59,073 nucleotides of DNA from Spirabiliibacterium mucosae (GCF_014884965.1 NZ_JABTBO010000013.1:1-59073), one strand, 5' to 3'; numbered from the stretch's first letter, positions 34,052-42,870 are shown. Numbers and translations are program-made. Notes: a model not told the origin generated them from the letters alone.

Positions 34052-34525
34052 ATGACACCCGCCATCCAACTTTTGAAAAAACGCGCCATCGCGTTCACAC
34101 TCCACCCCTACGAGCACGACCCGAACAACACCCACTTTGGTGAAGAGGCCGCGCAAAAGCTGGGGGTCAGCCTTGAGCAAACCTTTAAAACCTTGATGGT
34201 GGCCACCGCCGACAAGCCGATTGGCGTGATGGTGCTGCCCGTCTCCCATCAATTAAGTCTAAAAAAAGCCGCCAAAGCCCTCGGCGTGAAAAAGCTCGAG
34301 CTGGCACCTTTAGACATGGCGCAAAAATCGAGCGGCTATTTGGTTGGCGGCATCAGCCCACTGGCACAAAAAAAGGCGCTGCCCACCTGGATTGATGAAA
34401 GCGCCAAAAACTGGGATGTTATTTATATCTCTGGCGGCAAGCGCGGGCTGGATGTGGCACTGCGCGCAGACGATCTCGCCACGCTCACCCGCGGGCAATT
34501 TACTGATTTGCTTGACGAGGCTTAA
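34052..34525 (+). CDS. ybaK: Cys-tRNA(Pro) deacylase YbaK/EbsC
   Basis: This gene codes for 157 residues from ATG at 34052, after ACGAGGAA. The YbaK/ProX fold hydrolyses Cys wrongly attached to tRNA(Pro). Family text is clear: HPYEHDPNNTHFGEEAAQKL, VLPVSHQLSLKKAAKALGVK with the catalytic Lys, SSGYLVGGISPLAQKK, and SGGKRGLDVAL at the C-terminus. Its stop overlaps the convergent acyltransferase gene by four bases. Confidence 0.93.
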   Translation: MTPAIQLLKKRAIAFTLHPYEHDPNNTHFGEEAAQKLGVSLEQTFKTLMVATADKPIGVMVLPVSHQLSLKKAAKALGVKKLELAPLDMAQKSSGYLVGGISPLAQKKALPTWIDESAKNWDVIYISGGKRGLDVALRADDLATLTRGQFTDLLDEA

Positions 34526-35301
34526 ACCAAAGTGCGGTCAGCTGGTTGCTTAAGCCGCTTGGCCAGCGCTTGCGCGAGTTGGTGCTGGGCGCTGTCGGCC
34601 AGCTCACGGCGGGTTTGATCGTCGCTTGCCAGCGCGGGGAAAAAGTGCAGTTCCACCACCGCACTTTCTTGTTTGGCCAGCGCTTTGAGGGATTGAATGA
34701 GACTGATGTCGCCATAATAGGCCATGGTTTTATTGCAACCTGCGCCACTGCGCGCGGGGTAAAAAATCAGCAGCGGGCAGACGCTGACATTGGCATCAAT
34801 CGCCGCTTGGAAAAAGCTGCTTTTAAAATTCAACACCTCGCGCCCATCACTTGAGGTGCCCTCTGGGAAGAGGGTGACTTGTTCTCCAGCACGCAGGGCT
34901 TGCGCCACACCTTGCACCTTGCCCGAGGTGGTGTTGCTGCCGCGCTGGCGGGAGATAAACACGGTTTGCGCCTGCGCCGCCAAATAGCCTATCATCGGCC
35001 ACTTGCGCACGTCTTCTTTGGCGATAAACCGCCCTGGCAACACAGCATTGAGGGCGAAAATATCCAACCAAGAGACATGATTGGCCACAATCAACCGCCC
35101 TTGTTCCTCACAAGGCGCGGGCAGATTATGCGCGAGCACGCGGATGTTGAAAATCGCCAACACATTTTGCGACCAGCGCTGAATGCGCGCCAACTTTTGC
35201 GCCGGCGTGCTGCGCGGGAAGAACAGCATAATTTGCACCATGCCGCTGACAAGGTAATAAAACACCTTACACAGGCGATAAAAAACCCTCCACTGCACCA
35301 T
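34522..35301 (-). CDS. PlsC-family lysophospholipid acyltransferase, OlsA-like
   Basis: This gene codes for 259 residues. It has an N-terminal membrane anchor (CKVFYYLVSGMVQIMLFF), the acyltransferase motif NHVSWLD (about 73-79), and FPEGTSSDG (about 147-155). This fits 1-acyl-glycerol-3-phosphate acyltransferases. It directly follows an OlsB-type N-acyltransferase, one base away. In other bacteria OlsB and OlsA make ornithine lipid, so that pathway is possible here. Alternatively it acylates a lysophospholipid. Confidence 0.75.
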   Translation of the reverse strand: MVQWRVFYRLCKVFYYLVSGMVQIMLFFPRSTPAQKLARIQRWSQNVLAIFNIRVLAHNLPAPCEEQGRLIVANHVSWLDIFALNAVLPGRFIAKEDVRKWPMIGYLAAQAQTVFISRQRGSNTTSGKVQGVAQALRAGEQVTLFPEGTSSDGREVLNFKSSFFQAAIDANVSVCPLLIFYPARSGAGCNKTMAYYGDISLIQSLKALAKQESAVVELHFFPALASDDQTRRELADSAQHQLAQALAKRLKQPADRTLV

Positions 35302-35302
35302 G

Positions 35303-36049
35303 CTAGCCTCGGCTTAAATGCTTGAAATAGCGATCGTCTAGGCGATCGAGCGTCATTAAAATCAACACATCGGCGGTGTTGAAATCGGGGTCAAAGGTGG
35401 GCTCACCGCAAATGTAGGCGCCTGCGCGCAAATAGCCTTTAATTAACGGTGGCGTGGGCACGTTCAAGTGCGGATTGAATTGGCTCAAATCGATAGGATT
35501 GCGCGGAAACACGCGCCAGTGCTCAGGGCACAAATGATGCTTGGCAAGCTTGTGATAAAGGCTGGCAGCCACATCGCCGCCGTCTTGCATGCTCATGCTG
35601 CCACAGCCGATCATGTATTTCAGCGCGTTGTCTTGCATAAATTTCACTAGGCCTGCCCACAGCATCAGCATCACCGCGCCGGTGCGGTAATCTTTGTGCA
35701 CGCACGCGCGGCCTAGCTCAACAGTGTCGGGCAGCAGATGTTCAATATTGCGCAAATCAAACTCGGTTTGGCTATACCACTGCCCCAACGCCTGCGCGCC
35801 ACGGGCGGTCAACAGGCGATAACACCCCACCACCGCGCCGGTGCGCTCATCAAGTGCAATCAAATGCTGACAAAAAGGGTCATATTGGTCCACATCACGC
35901 CCATCCACACTGTGCACCTTCGCGCCCATCTCCTGGGCAAAAACGGCATAACGCAAACGCTGCGCCTGCTCAATTTCAGATTGTGTGTTGGCTAATCTCA
36001 CAATCACATTATGCTCGTGTGATTCCTGTGCCTGATCTTGCCCCAACAT
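35303..36049 (-). CDS. GNAT-fold N-acyltransferase, OlsB-like
   Basis: This gene codes for 248 residues. It matches the Acetyltransf_5 group (PF13444) that includes OlsB, which uses acyl-ACP to acylate ornithine. Visible blocks are QRLRYAVFAQEMGAKV, DQYDPFCQHLIALDERTGAVVG, TVELGRACVHKDYRTGAVML and GCGSMSMQ. No signal peptide is present. It is the first gene of a two-gene unit with the PlsC-type enzyme. Family members were once annotated as haemolysins. The substrate (ornithine or another amine) cannot be read from the sequence. Confidence 0.75.
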   Translation of the reverse strand: MLGQDQAQESHEHNVIVRLANTQSEIEQAQRLRYAVFAQEMGAKVHSVDGRDVDQYDPFCQHLIALDERTGAVVGCYRLLTARGAQALGQWYSQTEFDLRNIEHLLPDTVELGRACVHKDYRTGAVMLMLWAGLVKFMQDNALKYMIGCGSMSMQDGGDVAASLYHKLAKHHLCPEHWRVFPRNPIDLSQFNPHLNVPTPPLIKGYLRAGAYICGEPTFDPDFNTADVLILMTLDRLDDRYFKHLSRG

Positions 36050-36310
36050 AGCGTCCCTTACTCTCGCCTTGATTGCTAAAGGCTAATAATAACACTGTTC
36101 GCCGTAGGTGAAAACTGTTTGCAAGTGGCAAGTTTGAATTAGTTCACCTCAAACGGTGAGTGTGGAGGGCAAGCCCGTCCAGAAAATGCCCTCGGGCATA
36201 AAAGATTTGCCCAAGCACCACTGAATGCTGTTTTCAGGCAGTTGGAAAATGCTGTATTGTTACCCATGGTAAGTTTAATAAAATCACTTTATAAATCAAG
36301 GATCAAGAAA
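36050..36310. other. Gene-free stretch with clustered hairpins
   Basis: Several short perfect stems lie in 36160-36260: GGGC-AA-GCCC, ATGCCC-TC-GGGCAT, CTG-TTTT-CAG and GCATT repeats. The minus strand from 36270 is open for 42 codons (start MGNNTAFSNC). In another frame it reads IFQLPENSIQWCLGKSF before a stop. It could be a structured RNA or a family-specific repeat with protein-like frames. I cannot assign it. Confidence 0.35.
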
Positions 36311-36524
36311 TCATCCCTTAAGTTTAAATTCAAATTTTGAGTTAATGGCTTTCTTTGAATTAATGCAATTCAAATCATCAGGGTGCAACTCACCTTTTTC
36401 GCATTTTGTAATGTATTCGGCTAACAGCTTTTCATCTTTTTTAAAGTCATCAACTGTGTATACTTTCTCCCCACAAGCTGATAGTAAAAAAAAGATTAAA
36501 GACACTTAGTGCTAAAAATCTCAT
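36311..36524 (-). pseudogene. EexN-type lipoprotein gene with a frameshift in its signal peptide
   Basis: The mature part is open: LLSACGEKVYTVDDFKKDEK, then YITKCEKGELHPDDLNCINS, to the stop at 36311. It has a lipobox Cys and three further Cys, matching EexN-family small lipoproteins (entry exclusion proteins of IncN-type plasmids and many chromosomal relatives). The natural ATG at 36524 (MRFLALSVF) is out of frame by one base at a run of eight T. Seven T would restore MRFLALSVFNLFLLSACGEK. Without that, only a GTG at 36505 gives an unusually short leader. Confidence 0.65.
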
Positions 36525-36689
36525 TTCTGCTCCTCATTATTTAAATTTTCAATCACAATATTTTATAGATTTCTGATTTTCAAGTTAAAAAATCTGCGTT
36601 CGTAGAAAAACAGCACCTTTCCATTATACCCCACCCACCCATTCAATCAACATTTTACTTAAAATAGTAAATAAAATAAATCAATGGCG

Positions 36690-36836
36690 ATTTAGTGTAA
36701 TATTTTGAAAAATCAGAGTGTTTTGTGGGCGGTGGGATTGCATTGTGGGGCGTTGGGGGTAAACTCGAGGGGTAATTTGTTATGCAGATTACATTTACCT
36801 TTTCTGTTTTCCCCAGCGTTTCGCTGGGGCTTTTTT
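36690..36836 (+). ncRNA. Candidate G-rich small RNA before the MFS gene
   Basis: A clear + strand terminator at 36812-36836 has no reading frame in front of it. The 120 bases before it are G/T-rich (TTTTGTGGGCGGTGGG) and contain a possible stem GTAAT/ATTAC. A weak -10 (TGTAAT at about 36695) is present. GcvB-type sRNAs have G/U-rich seed regions, but I see no specific match. The rest of 36525-36914 is AT-rich and shows no gene. Confidence 0.35.
36812..36836 (+). terminator. Orphan rho-independent terminator
   Basis: The stem CCCCAGCG/CGCTGGGG with a TTT loop is followed by CTTTTTT. It stands about 80 bases before the MFS gene start and ends an upstream + strand transcript. Confidence 0.85.
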
Positions 36837-36914
36837 CGTTGAAGTGTGATTTGATATTGACAGCACGGCTGAAGTTGCTATGTTAGTCGTTTGGATTAAA
36901 CAGCGAGAAGCACG

Positions 36915-38105
36915 ATGACAACACACAAACCCCAACGGCAATTTTCCACCCTCTTTTTTGCGATGGCGGTGTTCTTTTTGGCGCTCAATTTGCGCCCAGC
37001 GATCATTGCCATGGGGCCGGTGGTGGATATTGTCCAGCGCAGCCTCAACACCTCCGCCACCATGATGGGCGTGGTGGGCACGCTGCCGGTGTTGGCGTTT
37101 GCTATTTTCTCCCCTTTTGTGGCGCGCTTGGCCAAACGCTTTGGCGCGGAGAATGTTATCATCACTGGCATGATTGGCATCGCCCTAGGCTGCGCGCTGC
37201 GCTCGGCGTTTAACAATATTTGGACAGTGCTGCTGGGCACCTTTGTATTTTGCGGTGGGATTGCGATGGGCAATGTGCTGCTCTCTTCAATGATCCGCCG
37301 CTATCGCCCGCGGTATGTTGAGCGCTTGACCGCACTTCAAATGCTCTCGTTTAGCGTCGGCTCGGCGGTGGCCTCGAGCATTTCCGTGCCGCTGGCGGAG
37401 GCGTTTAGCTGGCAGCTCTCCCTGGGGCTGTGGGGTGTGGTGGTGATCCCAGGCATCATCATTTGGTGGCGATTGCGCCAAAAAGTGAGCACGCCGAAAG
37501 CCGACGCACCGCACTTTAACACCGCCACCTGGCAAGGCAACATTTGGAAGAGCCCGCTGGCGTGGAAAATCAGCATTTACATGGGCTTGCAGTCAATGAT
37601 GTTTTACACCATGGCCAACTGGCTGCCGTCGTTGATTGCCGCACGCGGGTTCAGCTCGGTGGAGGCGGGCAATTACAGCACTATTTTCCAGTTCATCGCC
37701 TTCCCGACCGCACTTTTGCTCGCCCCGCTGGCGGAAAAAGTCAACATCCGCATTTTGATCACTAGCGCGTGCTTGTTCACCTTGGCGGGCTTTTTGCTGC
37801 TGTGCTTTGCCCCAGTGCAGTGGATGTGGCTGGCAACCGCACTTTTAGGCATCGGCGGCTGCGCGAGCTTCACGTTGTGTTTGATGCTCTTTGCCCTCAA
37901 GGCGGAAAGTGCGGCGCACTCGGCGGCGCTCTCTGGCATGGCGCAAACGGTGGGCTATTTAATCGCCTCATTTGGGCCGATCAGCGTGGGCTACCTCTAC
38001 CAGCTTAACAACGATTGGGCGCTGCCCATTTATGCCATCATCGGCGCACTGGGCTTGCAATTTATCGCCTCACTGGTGGTCGGCCACGAATCCCACGCGC
38101 GTTAA
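36915..38105 (+). CDS. MFS transporter of the CynX/NimT family
   Basis: This gene codes for 396 residues with twelve predicted transmembrane segments. The opening FFLALNLRPAIIAMGPVVD with an Asn-Leu-Arg-Pro motif is typical of the CynX/NimT (YeaN/YycB) group. Members export or import small compounds such as cyanate or 2-nitroimidazole; the substrate is not predictable. It has its own promoter region (GATATTGACA near 36852) and stands alone before pliG. Confidence 0.85.
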   Translation: MTTHKPQRQFSTLFFAMAVFFLALNLRPAIIAMGPVVDIVQRSLNTSATMMGVVGTLPVLAFAIFSPFVARLAKRFGAENVIITGMIGIALGCALRSAFNNIWTVLLGTFVFCGGIAMGNVLLSSMIRRYRPRYVERLTALQMLSFSVGSAVASSISVPLAEAFSWQLSLGLWGVVVIPGIIIWWRLRQKVSTPKADAPHFNTATWQGNIWKSPLAWKISIYMGLQSMMFYTMANWLPSLIAARGFSSVEAGNYSTIFQFIAFPTALLLAPLAEKVNIRILITSACLFTLAGFLLLCFAPVQWMWLATALLGIGGCASFTLCLMLFALKAESAAHSAALSGMAQTVGYLIASFGPISVGYLYQLNNDWALPIYAIIGALGLQFIASLVVGHESHAR

Positions 38106-38165
38106 GCGTGAACTTATCACACGCCCCATAGTCTAACGGATACACACAACAAGAAAGGATGTTTT

Positions 38166-38555
38166 ATGAAATTGAACTTAAAAACCGCCGCCATCGCGGC
38201 ATTCACTGCCGCTTCAGTTTTCGCGTTTGCCCCAGTGGCCAGCGCCGCGCCAAGCCACACCAGCGTGAACGTACACTTTAAAAAAGGCGCTTATGCCGCC
38301 ACGTATAAAGGCGTGATCAAAGGCTCACAATACAGCAGCTACTTTTTCACCGCCAAACAAGGGCAAAAACTGACCGTGAGCGTCAACACCAAAGAAAACG
38401 CCGAAGCCGTGCTTTATGGCTATGATGACTTCATGGAAGGCGAAGCTTACACCTTGCCGAAAAGCGGCAAATATGAAGTGCGGGTGCTGCAACCGCGCGC
38501 CTTCGCCCGCCGCGGCAAAACCTCACATTACAACGTGACCATCAACATCAAATAA
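38166..38555 (+). CDS. pliG: Periplasmic inhibitor of g-type lysozyme, PliG-like
   Basis: This gene codes for 129 residues with a signal peptide (MKLNLKTAAIAAFTAASVFA, cleavage after ASA at about 29). The mature protein starts VNVHFKKGAYAATYKGVIKG. Its end, LPKSGKYEVRVLQPRAFARR then HYNVTINIK, closely resembles E. coli PliG (YcgK) as I remember it. PliG blocks goose-type lysozyme of the host and so protects the cell wall. It is a single gene with a terminator after it. AAGGA precedes the ATG. Confidence 0.82.
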   Translation: MKLNLKTAAIAAFTAASVFAFAPVASAAPSHTSVNVHFKKGAYAATYKGVIKGSQYSSYFFTAKQGQKLTVSVNTKENAEAVLYGYDDFMEGEAYTLPKSGKYEVRVLQPRAFARRGKTSHYNVTINIK

Positions 38556-38561
38556 GCGTAA

Positions 38562-38590
38562 GAAAAGCTGAGTTTTCACTCAGCTTTTTT
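38562..38590. terminator. Bidirectional terminator between pliG and uup
   Basis: AAAAGCTGAG and CTCAGCTTTT pair around TTTTCA, with A-run before and T-run after, between convergent genes. Confidence 0.85.
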
Positions 38591-40505
38591 ATTCCCCGTT
38601 TTTAATGTTTTCCAACGCTTCCCAGCGCTCAAGCGCCTCGTCAAGGGCCTGCTCTTTGGCAGCCAAGGCCTCGAGCGTGGCGCTGGTGGTTTGGTGATCT
38701 TGATTGAAAAAGTCCGGGTCGCTGACCGCACTTTGCAAGTCGTTAACTTCCTGCTCAAGCTGCTCTAATAATGCAGGCATAGCGTCGAGCTCACGCTGCT
38801 CTTTAAAGCTCAATTTGCGCGTACGGGCTTGCGGCTTGTGCTTTGGCTTTTCTGCTTTTGGCTCAACCGCACTTTGCGCCTTTTCTTGCGCGAGTTGCGC
38901 GCTTAGTGCGTTTTCTTGCTGATGTTTGGCATCATAATAGCCGCCGATATAAGGCGCAATCACGCCGTCGCCTTCAAAGAAATAGCACTCTGTGGCGGTG
39001 TTGTCGATAAATTGCCGATCGTGGCTGACGATAATCAGGGTGCCTTGATATTGGCTTAAAATCTCCTCCAGCAGCTCGAGAGTTTCCACGTCCAAATCAT
39101 TGGTCGGCTCATCGAGAATCAGCAAATTGTTCGCCTTCAGCAGCAATTTGGCCAGCAGCAAGCGGTTGCGCTCGCCGCCCGAGAGCGCCTTAACGGGGCT
39201 CATCGCCCGCTTCGGCGGGAAGAGGAAATCTTGCAAATAGCCGAGCACATGACGCTTAGCGCCGTTGACCTCAACATCCTGCTTGCCGTCGGCCACGTTG
39301 TCCATCACCGATTTTTCTTCATCGAGCGCGGCGCGGTGTTGGTCGAAATAGGCAATCTCCAATTTGGTGCCTGAGCGCACTTTGCCCGTTGTTGGGCTAA
39401 GCTCGCCAAGCAGCAATTTAATCAAGGTGGTTTTGCCGCAGCCGTTGGGGCCGACAAGGGCGATTTTGTCGCCGCGCATCAAGGTGGCGGAGAAGTTTTT
39501 AATCAGCTCTCGCCCGCCGATGCTGTAACTGACATCTTCAAGCTCAAATACAATTTTGCCCGAGCGCGCGCTTTGATCGAGCTGAATGTTGACATTGCCA
39601 AGCACCTCACGGCGCTCACGCCGCTCTTGGCGCAGTGCTTTCAGCGCACGCACGCGGCCTTCGTTGCGGGTGCGCCGCGCTTTGATGCCTTGGCGAATCC
39701 ACACCTCTTCTTGCGCCAGGCGCTTGTCGAACAGCGCATTTTGCTGCGCTTCCACGCGCAAATCGTCCTCTTTGGCTTGCAGGTAGTGGTCGTAATCGCC
39801 TGGGTAGGAGGTCAGCTTGCCGCGGTCGAGATCGACAATGCGGGTGGCCATTTTGCGGATAAAAGCGCGGTCGTGGGAGATAAACACAATGCTGCCGGCA
39901 AACTCGAGCAAGAACTGCTCCAGCCAGCTAATCGAGGTGATGTCTAAGTGGTTGGTGGGCTCATCAAGCAGCAAAATATCAGGATTGCTCACCAGCGCGC
40001 GGGCAAGAGCCGCTCTGCGCTGCCAGCCACCGGAGAGATCGCAAAGTGCGGTTTCAGGCTTGAGCTCAAGGCGCTGCAGCACGTCGTTAATGCGGTTTTC
40101 AAACTGCCAACCGTTGACGTGGTCGAGCTCAGCTTGCACTTCGGCCAGCTCGCTCATCAGCGCGTCATCACAGGCGTTGGCGATGCGCTGGAGCAAGGTG
40201 TGGTGCTTTTTCAGCAAATCGGCCACATCGGCAATGCCTTCAGCAACATAGTCAAACACGCTGCCTTGCACATGGCGCGGTGGGTCCTGCGGCAAGCGGG
40301 AGACGACAACCGCACTTTCGCATTGCAGCTGCCCGTCATCGAGTGCGACCTCGCCTGACAACACTTTCATCAAGGTGGATTTGCCCGCGCCATTGCGCCC
40401 CACCAAACACACGCGCTCGCCGGCGTCAATGTGCAAATCGGTGTGGTCGAGCAACGGGGCGTCGCTGTAGGCCAAATAGGCCTGGGTTAAACTTAACAGT
40501 GCCAC
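38589..40505 (-). CDS. uup: ABC-F ATPase Uup
   Basis: This gene codes for 638 residues. It has two ABC domains without membrane parts: Walker A GRNGAGKST (about 36-44) and GPNGCGKTT (about 350), signatures LSGGWQRR and LSGGERNR. A C-terminal coiled coil (RTRKLSFKEQRELDAMPALL, then KEQALDEALERW) is the DNA/ribosome-binding Uup tail. Uup works at the ribosome and limits precise transposon excision in E. coli. The linker before the tail carries uptake signals (AQSAVEPKAEKP). It is eight bases from the MscS-type gene. Confidence 0.94.
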   Translation of the reverse strand: MALLSLTQAYLAYSDAPLLDHTDLHIDAGERVCLVGRNGAGKSTLMKVLSGEVALDDGQLQCESAVVVSRLPQDPPRHVQGSVFDYVAEGIADVADLLKKHHTLLQRIANACDDALMSELAEVQAELDHVNGWQFENRINDVLQRLELKPETALCDLSGGWQRRAALARALVSNPDILLLDEPTNHLDITSISWLEQFLLEFAGSIVFISHDRAFIRKMATRIVDLDRGKLTSYPGDYDHYLQAKEDDLRVEAQQNALFDKRLAQEEVWIRQGIKARRTRNEGRVRALKALRQERRERREVLGNVNIQLDQSARSGKIVFELEDVSYSIGGRELIKNFSATLMRGDKIALVGPNGCGKTTLIKLLLGELSPTTGKVRSGTKLEIAYFDQHRAALDEEKSVMDNVADGKQDVEVNGAKRHVLGYLQDFLFPPKRAMSPVKALSGGERNRLLLAKLLLKANNLLILDEPTNDLDVETLELLEEILSQYQGTLIIVSHDRQFIDNTATECYFFEGDGVIAPYIGGYYDAKHQQENALSAQLAQEKAQSAVEPKAEKPKHKPQARTRKLSFKEQRELDAMPALLEQLEQEVNDLQSAVSDPDFFNQDHQTTSATLEALAAKEQALDEALERWEALENIKNGE

Positions 40506-40513
40506 AAAAATCC

Positions 40514-41416
40514 TTATGTTGTTTTGTTATCGACCATCACGGGCTTGTCAAACAAATTCACGCCGCCTTTCACGCCAAAATCTAACGTGGTGACGTTGTA
40601 GGCGATGGAAATATGTTCCTGCTCAAAGCGCTTTTTCAGCGCCATGATGACCGCACTTTGCGCCGTTAGATAGTCGTTGTAATGAGAAAAGGCAATCCAA
40701 AACCGCACTTCAAAATTATACGTTGAGCTGCCAATGTTGGTGAAATAAAAATCCGCCTCATCAGGGGCAATGGTGCAATCGAGCGCGCGCACTACCTCGA
40801 GCGCCACCGCTTTGACGTGTTCGAGATCATCGCCGTACGACACGCCACTTGAGAGCACCACTTTGAGCTTGGCTTGGGCGGAATAGTTGATAAACACGCC
40901 GTTATAAATCAATTGGTTCGGTACATAAACAAGCTTGCCTTGCAGGCTTTTCAAGCTCACCGACACCAGCCCAATTTGCTCCACCACGCCGAGGTAATCT
41001 TCAATTTTGACCCAATCGCCGACATCAAACGGGCGCTGGGTTTTGATAAGCGCGCCTGCAAACGCGTTGGAGGCGATATCTTTAAAGGCAAAACCTGCGA
41101 TGATGCCCACGATGCCGGCACCCGCGAGCAGGTGGGTGATAAAGGTGGTGAGGTTTAAAATATCCAGCGCTAAAATCACGCCTGAAAAGCACATAAATAC
41201 AAACACCAGCATCGACACCACTGCGCCCATGCGCTGCGCCTGCGGAAAGAGCCGCTCATAGGCCTTGAGGCTTGCTTTGCGCAGCATCCGCGCCAGCCAA
41301 TAAAAGCCCAGCAGCACAATGATTGCCGCCAGCACGTTTGGCAACATCGCCAACAACCACGCCTGCCAACTCTCAATGGTGTGTGCCACCATGGAAATGG
41401 GTTTATCTGTGTGCAT
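40514..41416 (-). CDS. Small-conductance mechanosensitive channel, MscS family
   Basis: This gene codes for 300 residues (an internal start MVAHTIESW at residue 9 is possible). Three N-terminal transmembrane segments end in the pore helix GAGIVGIIAGFAFKDIASNAF. The beta domain (DVGDWVKIEDYLGVVEQIGL, VYVPNQLIYNG) and the C-terminal cytosolic cage follow. It opens under membrane tension. It lies in a tight run MFS-mscS-uup with eight-base gaps, probably one transcript. A much larger MscK-type channel is also in this window. Confidence 0.92.
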   Translation of the reverse strand: MHTDKPISMVAHTIESWQAWLLAMLPNVLAAIIVLLGFYWLARMLRKASLKAYERLFPQAQRMGAVVSMLVFVFMCFSGVILALDILNLTTFITHLLAGAGIVGIIAGFAFKDIASNAFAGALIKTQRPFDVGDWVKIEDYLGVVEQIGLVSVSLKSLQGKLVYVPNQLIYNGVFINYSAQAKLKVVLSSGVSYGDDLEHVKAVALEVVRALDCTIAPDEADFYFTNIGSSTYNFEVRFWIAFSHYNDYLTAQSAVIMALKKRFEQEHISIAYNVTTLDFGVKGGVNLFDKPVMVDNKTT

Positions 41417-41424
41417 AATATCCT

Positions 41425-42870
41425 CTATTTATTCGCTGTGTCGCTCGGCTTTTCGGCCGGCGTGACGGGCTCAACCGCACTTTGGCTTTCTGTGATGCTA
41501 CTCTTCTCGCTTTTTTGCGCATCAGCAGCTTCATCACTCTTTTCTTCATCGCTCTCCGCCGCGTCAGCTTCCGCTTGTTCAAGGCATTCTTGATATTCTT
41601 GCACGATCTCTTCGTCGAACGGCTGGTCGGTTTTTTCGTCGTTACGCGGGTCAAGCTCGGTGGCGATGGTGGTGGTGGCGGTCGCTGGCATCACCACGTA
41701 TTCGCTCAGCTCTTGCTCTGGCACCGATTTTTGGCTCAAGGTGTAGAGCACCAAAATCAGCGAGCAGATGGCATAAAAGCTATAAAAGCCAAAATCAACA
41801 AACTGCGACATCACCACCCCGAGCAATGGCGGGGCAATTAACGCGCCAGTGCCGTAGGCAAACAGCAAGCTACGGCTGACTTCAACAGTGCTCATTTCAT
41901 TGGGGATCACGTCATTGGCGCGCGCGATGCTGAGCGCATACAACGTAAACAAGCTAGCACCAAGCAGGAACGACACGGCGTATTGCAAATAGATGTGGCC
42001 AAGGCCGTAGAAAATCGCGCCAATGCCGAGCGCAGCGCTCAAGGTGGCGAGCAGCGAGCAGACTAAAATGGCGTTGCGCCGGCCGTAGCGGTCGGAGAGG
42101 CTGGCGATCGGCAATTGGGTGACAAAGCCGCCGACCATCGCCACCATCAAATAAATCGAAATTTGCTGCACGCTAAATTGCAAATTGAGCAAAAACACCG
42201 ACGCCATGGTGTAAAAGCCATTGACCAGCAGCCCACCGATAAAGCTCGCCACCAGCGCCAGTGGCGCGATCATCAACACGCGCGGCACGCTGATGCGATC
42301 GCGCGGTGGCAGTTGCGGCTCTTTGATGCGAGTCAGCGACACCGGCAGCATCGACATCACCACAAACATCGCCGCGAGGATAAAAATATTATTCGAGGTC
42401 AGTTGCAGCGAGAGCAACGCGATCCCGAGTGTAAAGGAGAGGTAAAACACCAAGTTGTAGTTTGCCAGCACTTTGCCACGGGTGCTGACGGTGGTTTTTT
42501 CACTAAACCAGCTTTCGATGATCATCAACAAGCTGTAATAACAAAAGCCGAGCGATATACGCAACACGCCCCACACCCAGAGGTTCTCCAGCATGATGTG
42601 CCCCAGGGCGGAGATGGCAAACAGCGCGCCGAACACACTAAACGAGCGGATATGCCCCACGCTTGAAACAATGCGGTGAGCGGCAACCGCACTTGAGGCC
42701 GCGCCAACAAAAAACGCCGCGTTGAGGATCCCGATCGTGATTTCATTCACACCCATTTCCGCCAGTTTCACCCCTGCGGAGTTGAGGAACAACCCGTAGC
42801 CGGCAAACAGGAGAAATACGCTGGAAAAAAGAGAATAAAATTTAGTTGATGTTGGCATAACTCGACTCAT
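41425..42870 (-). CDS. MFS transporter with a long acidic C-terminal tail
   Basis: This gene codes for 481 residues. Twelve transmembrane segments fill residues 10-385, with the MFS loop motif LSDRYGRRNAILV. The text resembles YcaD/YfkF-like drug or sugar exporters. After the last helix comes a 95-residue tail rich in Glu, Asp, Ala and Ser (EYQECLEQAEADAAESDEEK), containing an uptake signal read as QSAV. The tail should be disordered in the cytoplasm and is not part of the usual fold. It is first in the MFS-mscS-uup unit. Confidence 0.85.
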   Translation of the reverse strand: MSRVMPTSTKFYSLFSSVFLLFAGYGLFLNSAGVKLAEMGVNEITIGILNAAFFVGAASSAVAAHRIVSSVGHIRSFSVFGALFAISALGHIMLENLWVWGVLRISLGFCYYSLLMIIESWFSEKTTVSTRGKVLANYNLVFYLSFTLGIALLSLQLTSNNIFILAAMFVVMSMLPVSLTRIKEPQLPPRDRISVPRVLMIAPLALVASFIGGLLVNGFYTMASVFLLNLQFSVQQISIYLMVAMVGGFVTQLPIASLSDRYGRRNAILVCSLLATLSAALGIGAIFYGLGHIYLQYAVSFLLGASLFTLYALSIARANDVIPNEMSTVEVSRSLLFAYGTGALIAPPLLGVVMSQFVDFGFYSFYAICSLILVLYTLSQKSVPEQELSEYVVMPATATTTIATELDPRNDEKTDQPFDEEIVQEYQECLEQAEADAAESDEEKSDEAADAQKSEKSSITESQSAVEPVTPAEKPSDTANK

